A stretch of 6,707 nucleotides of DNA from Actinomycetota bacterium (lineage in GTDB: Bacteria; Acidobacteriota; Blastocatellia; Chloracidobacteriales; Chloracidobacteriaceae), in the NCBI GenBank assembly GCA_013298335.1, contig JAAFHI010000188.1, positions 1-6,707 of the forward strand, given 5' to 3'. Position 1 is the stretch's first letter, and each line of letters starts with the position of its first letter. The notes below the pieces were generated by a model. It did not search any database, was not told the DNA's origin, and saw only the letters and a list, made by a program, of their open reading frames with translations. Position numbers and translations under genes: made by a program. Below, one piece after another: positions 1 through 5,183 of the stretch.

Positions 1-51
1 TTGTTGAGCGCCACCCGTTTCAAAAGATTCCCGCGCGGCCACATGTATTAA
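1..51 (+). CDS. possible C-terminal tail of an upstream gene (partial)
   Basis: A frame open from the left edge encodes 16 residues (ending FKRFPRGHMY) and stops with TAA at 49-51. It could be the end of a gene lying to the left, with the same orientation as the rest of the window. Sixteen codons are too few to tell a real tail from chance, and no family is recognisable. Between here and gene 1 there is only an AT-poor stretch with a 16-codon ATG frame (68-118) that has no convincing ribosome-binding site. Confidence 0.2.
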   Translation: MLSATRFKRFPRGHMY

Positions 52-139
52 GGATCGCGCGCGTACGATGAATGAATCTTCAAAGTTCCGGCGTTTGGAA
101 CTACTCGGCCAGCGATGAAAAACGCGACTTTTCCGACGG

Positions 140-153
140 CGAGGTGACTGACG
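140..153 (+). promoter_or_regulatory. conserved translation-start box of gene 1
   Basis: CGAGGTGACTGACG ends exactly at the ATG at 154. GAGGTGA (141-147) is a long match to the usual anti-Shine-Dalgarno partner, with 6 nt spacing, and this fixes the start. A short T-run (129-132) lies 7 nt upstream. The same 14 bases occur unchanged before two further genes, at 1088 and 2211. Confidence 0.8.
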
Positions 154-255
154 ATGCCGAAACGCGCTCCCTATTTTCATGTCTACATCGGGTTGATGGT
201 GGTGTTCGCGTCGTACGCGATGGGCGGGACCATGCGCGTCCGCGAGGCACGTCTC
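154..255 (+). repeat. dispersed direct repeat, copy 1: N-terminal anchor cassette
   Basis: Codons 1-34 of gene 1 match codons 1-34 of gene 3 (2225-2326) at 91 of 102 bases by hand count, with no gaps. The encoded peptides differ at only two positions (I12/M, G25/M). Eight of the 11 base differences are silent. Identity ends abruptly after codon 34. The 14 bases before the ATG are also identical in both. Confidence 0.85.
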
Positions 256-1053
256 CGGCAGTCGCAGCAACGGTGCCAGCCGGTTCCTTGTCCTCAGATT
301 GAAACGAAGGCATTTTCGACTTCGAGTGTCGGCAATGAAAAGAGGGAAGTACCGACTTCAGGGGTTTGTTCGGTGCAGATTATCGTCTGCCAATCTCCAA
401 TACCGAGGGTTGAAAAACCGACACTCAATACTTGCCATGGCGGGAATGTGTCTTTTTTCATTGTAGATACAAACGGTTTTCTCCTCGAAAATGGAAAAGT
501 ACTGATTCATTGCGATGGTGACCTGATTTCTCATGTTTCCGAAACCGAAGACTGGAAGGTCAGCCTGACTGCCCGGTTTCCGGGGCGTAAATTCGACATT
601 CCCTTAAAAATCGAGAAGTACTCGATACCGACCTGTATGGCGATTTGTACCTTCACGCCGCCGGATACGTTCGGCAGCGCAATTCCGTTACAAAACGGGA
701 CCGCGCCGATGCCGGAACGTGATTCGCCGATCCAATTCGTCTGTTGCGTGGAAAACTGGAACGACCGGGAGAAAAGTTTCGACGAGCCGGTTCCGGTGAT
801 CGTATCCGCCAAGGCTGGGGGCGTTTACCAGCCGGAAGAACGCCCGAAAATCCCTTCGAGATTCTGGTCCAGCCGGAAACATCCGGAACGAGTACCTTTG
901 GGAGCACTGGTTCTGGATGAACGGAATCGGGTGGTCGGCGTTTTCAGTATCGAGCCTCCTCAACCATGTGGCTGGAGAGACAGTTTCGTTATGCCGCTCG
1001 CCACCGTTCTTGAATCAATGGAAGAAATGAAGTCCCCTGATTCGAACCTTTAA
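154..1053 (+). CDS. anchored HtrA-like pseudo-protease paralogue 1 (most diverged, Cys-rich)
   Basis: 299 residues. Residues 7-25 form one hydrophobic anchor after MPKRAP, followed by the basic stretch RVREARLRQ. A linker of about 65 residues leads to a domain that keeps a faint HtrA/DegP pattern. NGFLLENGKVLIHCDGDL (107-124) matches the His-site strand, PTCMAICTF (159-167) the Asp-site strand, RVPLGALVLDERNRVVGVF (246-264) the Ser-loop region, and DSFVMPLATVLESM (276-289) the final strand and helix. By position the catalytic residues are replaced by D121, C161 and L249, although H119 is nearby. The protein has 11 Cys, far more than its neighbours. Bases 421-540 are only about 40% GC by hand count. 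The start is set by the strong ribosome-binding box at 140-153. Gene 2 begins 48 nt downstream. I would not assign it to this family without the clearer paralogues beside it; function is unknown, and binding or scaffolding is inference. Confidence 0.8.
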   Translation: MPKRAPYFHVYIGLMVVFASYAMGGTMRVREARLRQSQQRCQPVPCPQIETKAFSTSSVGNEKREVPTSGVCSVQIIVCQSPIPRVEKPTLNTCHGGNVSFFIVDTNGFLLENGKVLIHCDGDLISHVSETEDWKVSLTARFPGRKFDIPLKIEKYSIPTCMAICTFTPPDTFGSAIPLQNGTAPMPERDSPIQFVCCVENWNDREKSFDEPVPVIVSAKAGGVYQPEERPKIPSRFWSSRKHPERVPLGALVLDERNRVVGVFSIEPPQPCGWRDSFVMPLATVLESMEEMKSPDSNL

Positions 1054-1087
1054 ATGCGAAACCAATCCCTTCATCTTTTTTTGATGA

Positions 1088-1101
1088 CGAGGTGACTGAC
1101 G
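1088..1101 (+). promoter_or_regulatory. conserved translation-start box of gene 2
   Basis: CGAGGTGACTGACG is identical to the boxes before genes 1 and 3 and again abuts the ATG (1102). A T7 run (1076-1082) lies 5 nt upstream. After the ATG the identity partly continues into the coding region (AAACGCGC), giving the shared KRA start of the proteins. Confidence 0.8.
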
Positions 1102-2127
1102 ATGGCCAAACGCGCGTTCCATGTTCAGCTTGCCGTCGGTTTGCTGGCGGTGCTTGTTGCCTTTGGCGTGGGCTTCCTGCGCGGGCGGACGCACTCGCAC
1201 AAGGCCGGTTTACCCGGTTCAGCACCCTGGACCGCACCGAAATTCACTCTCAAAACGACTGAAACAAAGGATTTATCGGCGGAATGGAAGCCGATTGTCG
1301 AAAAGTACGCCGGCGGGGTGTGCATTCTAACCGGTCGCGTGATGTTCCTTGACGGAAAGGGCAATCCGTTTCGGTACAACGTCAAAACCTGGACCGAACG
1401 CGGGGAACTCGTCGCCGATCCGACCGGGCAGATCTATTACCGCGCGTTTTCGGGGACCGGGTTTCACATCGGGGACGGGATCGTTCTGAGCCACGTCGAT
1501 ATTTTTGCTTCCCGGTCAGGCAAAAATATGTGGATCCAAGGTGAAACTGACAGCCCGCTACTGTTGTCCGGGATGGATTACCGTCGCGTTCCGGTTGATG
1601 TAACCGCCACGTTTCCGAGCCGGGAAAAAGCGTTTTCCATGCGGACGAAAGGCTACCGGCTGGTTCACTACGTTCCGGAATTCACCTTCGACCTCGGCGG
1701 GGCCGACATCTCGGCGCTTCCGATTCCCGCCGGCGATGCTTCAGGGACAGGCGATGTTCAAAAGGGGGAAGAATTGCTGATGTTGGGAGACGTGGACCCA
1801 ATATTCGGTAAAAAAAATGAAACCCCGAAAGCGCTTTCGTTCATTGAAGCGAACGTAGAAAAACATACTACCGCCGGATGTGAAATTTCCTTTCTGAACC
1901 GCCAGCGGATGAATCCGGGTTTCCCGATCTTCAATCGGGAGGGCATCGTAGTCGGGATTTTCGGGCGCAGTCTGTTTTTAGAGCCGGGTGTCGTTTTCCC
2001 TGAACGAATTTCCACGAACGAACTGGAACTGCTTGGCGCCGGTTACGGACCGCACCGCGCCAAAGAAAAACGGGGAATCGCCTGCGAGTGCGGTCCGGCT
2101 TCCGGAACCGACGAACAAAAGCCGTAA
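1102..2127 (+). CDS. anchored HtrA-like pseudo-protease paralogue 2
   Basis: 341 residues. The anchor spans residues 6-26 (FHVQLAVGLLAVLVAFGVGF), followed by basic RGRTHSHK. The core starts at WKPIVEKYAGGVCILTG (62-78). GTGFHIGDGIVLSHVDIF (118-135) corresponds to the HtrA strand that normally carries the catalytic His; here the aligned residue is D133, with H131 two places earlier. GADISALPIP (200-209) keeps the Asp-site pattern (D202). NPGFPIFNREGIVVGIFG (271-288) aligns with the GNSGGPL loop and following strand, with P272 in place of Ser. The tail carries CEC (328-330). It is closest to gene 3, roughly 60% identical over the first half of the domain by eye, and shares its leader box with genes 1 and 3. 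There is no PDZ domain and no second membrane helix. Peptidase activity is unlikely. A ligand-binding or chaperone-like role at the membrane is inference. Confidence 0.88.
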   Translation: MAKRAFHVQLAVGLLAVLVAFGVGFLRGRTHSHKAGLPGSAPWTAPKFTLKTTETKDLSAEWKPIVEKYAGGVCILTGRVMFLDGKGNPFRYNVKTWTERGELVADPTGQIYYRAFSGTGFHIGDGIVLSHVDIFASRSGKNMWIQGETDSPLLLSGMDYRRVPVDVTATFPSREKAFSMRTKGYRLVHYVPEFTFDLGGADISALPIPAGDASGTGDVQKGEELLMLGDVDPIFGKKNETPKALSFIEANVEKHTTAGCEISFLNRQRMNPGFPIFNREGIVVGIFGRSLFLEPGVVFPERISTNELELLGAGYGPHRAKEKRGIACECGPASGTDEQKP

Positions 2128-2173
2128 CCGGACGCCCGAACCGCTGGCGACATTCCCTAACTTTGTGCGATTC

Positions 2174-2205
2174 TCAGCCACCGACTCAGGTGGCTGAACT
2201 TTTTT
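2174..2205 (+). terminator. rho-independent terminator or leader hairpin between genes 2 and 3
   Basis: A perfect 9-bp stem, TCAGCCACC (2174-2182) with GGTGGCTGA (2189-2197), encloses the loop GACTCA and is followed by AC and six T (2200-2205). This is a good intrinsic-terminator shape 47 nt after the gene 2 stop. It also ends only 5 nt before the gene 3 ribosome-binding box, so it could act as an attenuator if transcription reads through. Confidence 0.7.
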
Positions 2206-2210
2206 CCGGG

Positions 2211-2224
2211 CGAGGTGACTGACG
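2211..2224 (+). promoter_or_regulatory. conserved translation-start box of gene 3
   Basis: This is the third identical copy of CGAGGTGACTGACG, abutting the ATG at 2225. A T6 run (2200-2205) lies 5 nt upstream and is also the tail of the terminator-like hairpin. GAGGTGA is the Shine-Dalgarno core, spaced 6 nt from the start. Confidence 0.8.
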
Positions 2225-2326
2225 ATGCCGAAACGCGCTCCCTACTTTCACGTTTACATGGGCTTGATGGTGGTTTTCGCGTCGTACGCGATGGGCATGA
2301 CCATGCGCGTCCGCGAGGCGCGACTG
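2225..2326 (+). repeat. dispersed direct repeat, copy 2: N-terminal anchor cassette
   Basis: This is the partner of 154-255, with 91 of 102 bases the same and mostly silent differences. It encodes the FHVYMG-type anchor and the basic RVREARL stretch. Downstream of it, genes 1 and 3 no longer align at the DNA level. Confidence 0.85.
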
Positions 2327-3289
2327 CACTGGAATACTCCGCACGGCTGTAGCCGAAAGGTTGCGCCGCCCGCGCCGGTCGTTTCCGAGGCGTGGAAGCC
2401 GGTGGTCGAAAAGTACGCCGGGGGTGTCTGCCTGCTGACCGGCAAGATTTCCTATTTGGACGAAGCCGGGAAGCCGTTTCGCTATGACGTGGCGGCCTAT
2501 GAGCAGCGGGGAGAACTCGTTCCAGACCCGAACGGGCCGGTTTTCGTCTACAACTTCGCCGGGACGGCATTCCACATCGGAAACGGGGTCGTTCTGACGA
2601 ATGAAGACATTTTCATGACCAAGGGAATTCCTGTCTCACTGACAAGTGGCCCGAACGATTTTATTCCTGACCGAGAGATCTCTATCGGAAAGCACAAAGT
2701 CACGGAATCCTTTTCAAATGTCCGGGCCTATTTCCCGAACCGGCCCGAGCCGTTTCAACTGAAGGCAGACGGATTCCGGTTTGTGCATAACGTGCCGGAG
2801 TTCACTTTCGAACTGAACGGGGCCGACGTGACGGCGCTTCAGGTTTATGACTTCAATGACTACTGTAAGTCATACATTGGGCATAATGAAAAGGTCGGTC
2901 GGAAACTGCTGCTGCTGTGGCAACCGACGTGGCAGGAAACAGATCCATCGCGTCTGGCGACACCGACGGTCGCTGAAACCTCAATCGGCTGGAATTCCGG
3001 AAGTACCTTTTTGATGAACAACTTCCGGGATGGACAGATATCGCCGCCCGGCGCGCCAATTCTTGACGAGAAAGGCGTCGTCATTGGAATCACCGGAACC
3101 GAGGCCGTTTCATTTGGACTCGTTGAATCGGAATTCGATACGAGCGGAATCATGCCCCGAATGCCGGTCGTTATGGGCGAAACCTATGGTGCGCATTTGT
3201 GTAATTTGAGAGCCAGTCTTTCCTGTGACTGCGAGTCGGGGAAATCCTCCGTGTCCGCAAAGAAGTCACCTTCGGCAAAGCGGAAGTAA
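2225..3289 (+). CDS. anchored HtrA-like pseudo-protease paralogue 3
   Basis: 354 residues. The anchor (7-26) is almost the same as in gene 1, but the body follows gene 2. WKPVVEKYAGGVCLLTG (57-73) opens the domain. GTAFHIGNGVVLTNEDIF (113-130) is the His-site strand, where HtrA proteases have LTNNHV; D128 takes the His position. GADVTALQV (199-207) keeps the Asp-site pattern (D201). SPPGAPILDEKGVVIGITG (273-291) is a clear GNSGGPL-type loop plus strand, with P275 in place of the nucleophile Ser. The C-terminus has CDC (334-336), comparable to CEC in gene 2, then a basic Ser/Lys-rich tail (KSSVSAKKSPSAKRK, 340-354). It lies between a terminator-like hairpin and gene 4, whose start is 45 nt downstream. 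This copy makes the protease ancestry and the loss of catalysis easiest to see. Its partner or ligand is unknown. Confidence 0.88.
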   Translation: MPKRAPYFHVYMGLMVVFASYAMGMTMRVREARLHWNTPHGCSRKVAPPAPVVSEAWKPVVEKYAGGVCLLTGKISYLDEAGKPFRYDVAAYEQRGELVPDPNGPVFVYNFAGTAFHIGNGVVLTNEDIFMTKGIPVSLTSGPNDFIPDREISIGKHKVTESFSNVRAYFPNRPEPFQLKADGFRFVHNVPEFTFELNGADVTALQVYDFNDYCKSYIGHNEKVGRKLLLLWQPTWQETDPSRLATPTVAETSIGWNSGSTFLMNNFRDGQISPPGAPILDEKGVVIGITGTEAVSFGLVESEFDTSGIMPRMPVVMGETYGAHLCNLRASLSCDCESGKSSVSAKKSPSAKRK

Positions 3290-3334
3290 AACCACCAGAT
3301 ACACTTTAAACGCAACATTTTACGGAGATTTTGA

Positions 3335-4354
3335 ATGATGAAGCGCGGAATCTGTCACATCGGTTTGGGGTCGCTCGTCATCGTGACGGCGTTGGGCGCG
3401 GGAGCGGTGGTTCAAAAAGGCCGCGTCGCGCAAAAGCCGAAAAGTTCTGCTTGCGGCGCGACTGTCCTTCCGGATGTCCCATTGCCCACCGGCCCGGCGG
3501 CCCGGATCGCGAAGAACTATGGCAACGGCGTCTGTCTGATCGTCGGAACGTACAGTTTCACCGGGCCGAACGGTCGCCCGTTGCGCTACGTCTCGCCCGC
3601 TTCCAACGGGTTGCCGGCTTTCGAGGATGAAGACACCCTGAACGTCAGTTTCAGCGGTACCGGCGATGTCTTTCGGCAGGAATTCACCTACACCGGTTTT
3701 GTCGTTGAGGATGGAAAAATTCTGACCACCCGACGCGCCGCCGAACCCTGGCTCGGCGACCCGGACGACAAACGCATCCTGGATTTCGGCGGCAAGCCTC
3801 AACTTGAGCCGCTCACGGCCTACTTTCCGACGTCAAAGGCGCCGTTCACGCTCATCATCGACCGGGTTTCAACCGAGTCGGACCTCGCGTTGTGTCGGTT
3901 CGCCCCCGATGGAAAAGATTTTCCGGTACTTCCTTTTGAAACGGCCCCGCTCGGGGGGGTGGCAATCATGCTGGGTTTCCCGACCGGTGTCGACGGACTG
4001 ATCGCTCGGGGACAGACTCCGAAAGCGCATTTTGAAACCCTGTCTTCCATCGAGGAGCAGGCGAGCGAGCTTGCCGCCAGCGGTCGGTTGCTTCCACAGG
4101 TCGGACAAGGAAGTCTTTCTCGCGAGACTGAGCAATGGATCGCCCAGGGCGTGCCGACGACGGAAAGCGGTCTGGGCAGCCCGGTTTTCGGACATCTCGG
4201 CACCGTCGTGGGGGTTTGTTCGGCCCCGCGGGGACCAGCCGGAGAACCTGTTCATGGCATGAATCTGGTCGTCCCGATCCAAAAGGTTCGGAAGTTTCTG
4301 AACGAAAAACCCGCGAAAACCACCTTCGTTATCGAGCCTTCCAGAAAGCGTTGA
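3335..4354 (+). CDS. anchored HtrA/DegP-like pseudo-protease paralogue 4 (closest to HtrA)
   Basis: 339 residues. MMKRGICH precedes a hydrophobic anchor (about 9-26), followed by QKGRVAQKPK. The body matches the HtrA (S1C) plan best of the four. TYTGFVVEDGKILTTRR (118-134) corresponds to the GSGFVI..GyILTNNH strand, with R134 at the His position. ESDLALCRF (181-189) retains the catalytic-type Asp (D183). GGVAIMLGFPTGVDGL (207-222) resembles the G.V..iG.P.G strand. SGLGSPVFGHLGTVVGVCS (278-296) is the Ser loop, with L280 replacing Ser. HGMNLVVPIQKVRKFLNE (308-325) matches the terminal gfAiPi..v...L segment. No PDZ domain follows. The start is chosen for GGAG at 3324-3327, 7 nt upstream; the ATG at 3338 is an alternative. 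The gene lacks the leader box of genes 1-3. Nearby S278 and S282 could only be nucleophiles if the loop were rebuilt, so activity is unlikely but not excluded. Confidence 0.88.
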   Translation: MMKRGICHIGLGSLVIVTALGAGAVVQKGRVAQKPKSSACGATVLPDVPLPTGPAARIAKNYGNGVCLIVGTYSFTGPNGRPLRYVSPASNGLPAFEDEDTLNVSFSGTGDVFRQEFTYTGFVVEDGKILTTRRAAEPWLGDPDDKRILDFGGKPQLEPLTAYFPTSKAPFTLIIDRVSTESDLALCRFAPDGKDFPVLPFETAPLGGVAIMLGFPTGVDGLIARGQTPKAHFETLSSIEEQASELAASGRLLPQVGQGSLSRETEQWIAQGVPTTESGLGSPVFGHLGTVVGVCSAPRGPAGEPVHGMNLVVPIQKVRKFLNEKPAKTTFVIEPSRKR

Positions 4355-4359
4355 ACCCG

Positions 4360-4388
4360 ATGCCCGGTCCGTTCAGGCCGGGCATTTT
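4360..4388 (+). terminator. probable intrinsic terminator of gene 4
   Basis: An 8-bp stem, ATGCCCGG (4360-4367) with CCGGGCAT (4378-4385), has a 10-nt loop and ends in a short T-run (4385-4388). It lies 5 nt after the gene 4 stop. The T-run is short, so termination may be partial. Confidence 0.55.
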
Positions 4389-4426
4389 CACGGAACCGAC
4401 CGCGCCGCCGGGCGTCCCTGACCGAA

Positions 4427-4443
4427 CCGGGTTTTTCGCCCGG
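4427..4443 (+). other. small GC hairpin with T-rich loop upstream of gene 5
   Basis: CCGGG (4427-4431) pairs with CCCGG (4439-4443) around the loop TTTTTCG. The stem has only 5 bp and no T-run follows it, so it is not a classic terminator. It could be a leader structure of gene 5 or chance in GC-rich DNA. Confidence 0.25.
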
Positions 4444-4475
4444 ACCGACTTTGTTCACAAAGGGGCGTTCAAGCC

Positions 4476-4970
4476 ATGAAACTCATTCTGGCGGCGATTT
4501 TTTTTCTGACCACATCATTTCCGTCACCCTCCGGCGGTGTTGAGAACTTCAACGCGGCGAAACTTTCCGAAAAAGGGCAGGCGGCGTACCGAATTGTCCG
4601 CGAAACCGAAATCTTCGCCCTCGGCGGGGTCGGCGTGGCCGGAACGACCAGCCCGGTCGAAAAAGCCGTCCGGGTTCTGATCGCGGAAAAACACGGGGCC
4701 GAGGCGCTCGCCAATCTGACCGGGCACGCCACCCCGGAGGGCAAGTTGCTGGCGCTCTATGGTTTGCGCTGTGCTGCACCCGCCGTTTACAAGGTAAAAC
4801 TGGCCGAGGTCCGCGCGCTGGCCGAGCCGCCCGCCCGCGAAGACCAAAACCGCAAAATCGGCGCCGGGTACGTGACGGTTATGTCCGGTTGCGAAATCAT
4901 GCCGGAACGCTGGGCGGATGTCCTCAACCGGGTTGCGAGCGCGACGTATCCCTGTCCGAACCGGAAGTGA
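4476..4970 (+). CDS. small secreted protein of unknown function
   Basis: 164 residues. MKLILAAIFFLTTSFPSPS looks like an N-terminal export signal: one Lys, an 11-residue hydrophobic core, then a polar Ser/Pro stretch. The cleavage point is unclear because there is no AxA motif. The mature part is probably mainly helical. It has a central segment VEKAVRVLIAEKHGAEALA (61-79), then TPEGKLLALYGLR (86-98), and ends with MSGCEIMPERWADVLNRV (136-153). Three Cys are present (99, 139, 160). The GxAGTTSP and TPEGKLLALYGLR stretches remind me of small exported proteins found in planctomycetes and myxobacteria, but this is memory, not a search. AGGGG (4461-4465) lies 10 nt before the ATG. It has no sequence relation to the four pseudo-proteases upstream and is separated from them by a terminator, so it may be its own transcription unit. 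Confidence 0.8.
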   Translation: MKLILAAIFFLTTSFPSPSGGVENFNAAKLSEKGQAAYRIVRETEIFALGGVGVAGTTSPVEKAVRVLIAEKHGAEALANLTGHATPEGKLLALYGLRCAAPAVYKVKLAEVRALAEPPAREDQNRKIGAGYVTVMSGCEIMPERWADVLNRVASATYPCPNRK

Positions 4971-4988
4971 TTTTTTGTAACGGAACTG

Positions 4989-5018
4989 TTCAGAGTCCCC
5001 CACTTCAGTGGGGAAAAA
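4989..5018 (+). repeat. left arm of the inverted repeat, with hairpin
   Basis: The arm begins TTCAGAGTC, then has the hairpin CCCCAC (4998-5003), loop TTCA, GTGGGG (5008-5013), then AAAAA (5014-5018). It has an extra 5 nt (4984-4988, AACTG) between GTAACGG and TTCAGAG that the right arm lacks. Confidence 0.7.
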
Positions 5019-5109
5019 GCCGTAACAACAATCCATTGAATGACTTGGCGGGTATTTTCAATCGTTTTTACGTCAAGTACCTGAACGTGGATGGAGGGTA
5101 TTTCTTTAA

Positions 5110-5139
5110 TTTTTCCCCGCTGAAGCGGGGGACTCTGAA
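5110..5139 (-). repeat. right arm of the inverted repeat, with hairpin
   Basis: Read on the + strand it is TTTTT, CCCCGC (5115-5120), loop TGAA, GCGGGG (5125-5130), then GACTCTGAA. Compared with the left arm, the inner A-T pair of the hairpin has become G-C on both sides, so the small hairpin stays fully paired. Confidence 0.7.
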
Positions 5140-5183
5140 CCGTTACTTCCTACTTTCAACAACCTCCGGAGAGCAATTTTCAA

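Larger units (their letters stand above)
4977..5146. repeat. ~170-bp inverted-repeat element, MITE/PATE-like, no coding capacity
   Basis: GTAACGG (4977-4983) at the left and CCGTTAC (5140-5146) at the right are inverted copies. Inside them the 30-nt arms 4989-5018 and 5110-5139 are inverted copies with only two differences. Each arm contains its own hairpin next to a run of five A or T. The 91-nt centre (5019-5109) has weak internal inverted repeats (ATTGAA at 5035-5040 with TTCAAT at 5057-5062) and no plausible gene. Short CCCC..GGGG hairpins next to the ends recall the subterminal hairpins of IS200/IS605-type elements and their non-autonomous derivatives; that link is inference, since no transposase is present. 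The left end starts 6 nt after the stop codon of the secreted-protein gene. Confidence 0.65.

Noticed and set aside
72..302. 76-codon + strand frame overlapping the start of gene 1
   Set aside because: It overlaps the conserved leader box and anchor cassette in another frame. The strong ribosome-binding site and paralogue conservation support the frame starting at 154 instead.
3320..3802. 160-codon open frame on the - strand
   Set aside because: It is antisense to gene 4, with no plausible start signal and no family resemblance.
154..4354. Reading the four paralogues as active trypsin-like proteases
   Set aside because: The fold pattern fits, but the GNSGGP nucleophile and LTNNH His positions are replaced in every copy. 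The nearby H119, H131, S278 and S282 are shifted from the expected alignment.
4989..5018. Left hairpin of the inverted repeat read as an intrinsic terminator of the secreted-protein gene
   Set aside because: On the + strand the hairpin is followed by AAAAA, not T. The right hairpin has its T-run on the wrong side as well. On the - strand the order is equally wrong, so neither arm alone is a canonical terminator in either direction.
4524..5036. 170-codon open frame on the - strand
   Set aside because: It is antisense to the secreted-protein gene and extends into the repeat arm. Its composition follows the GC-rich codon positions of the + strand gene and no motif is recognisable.
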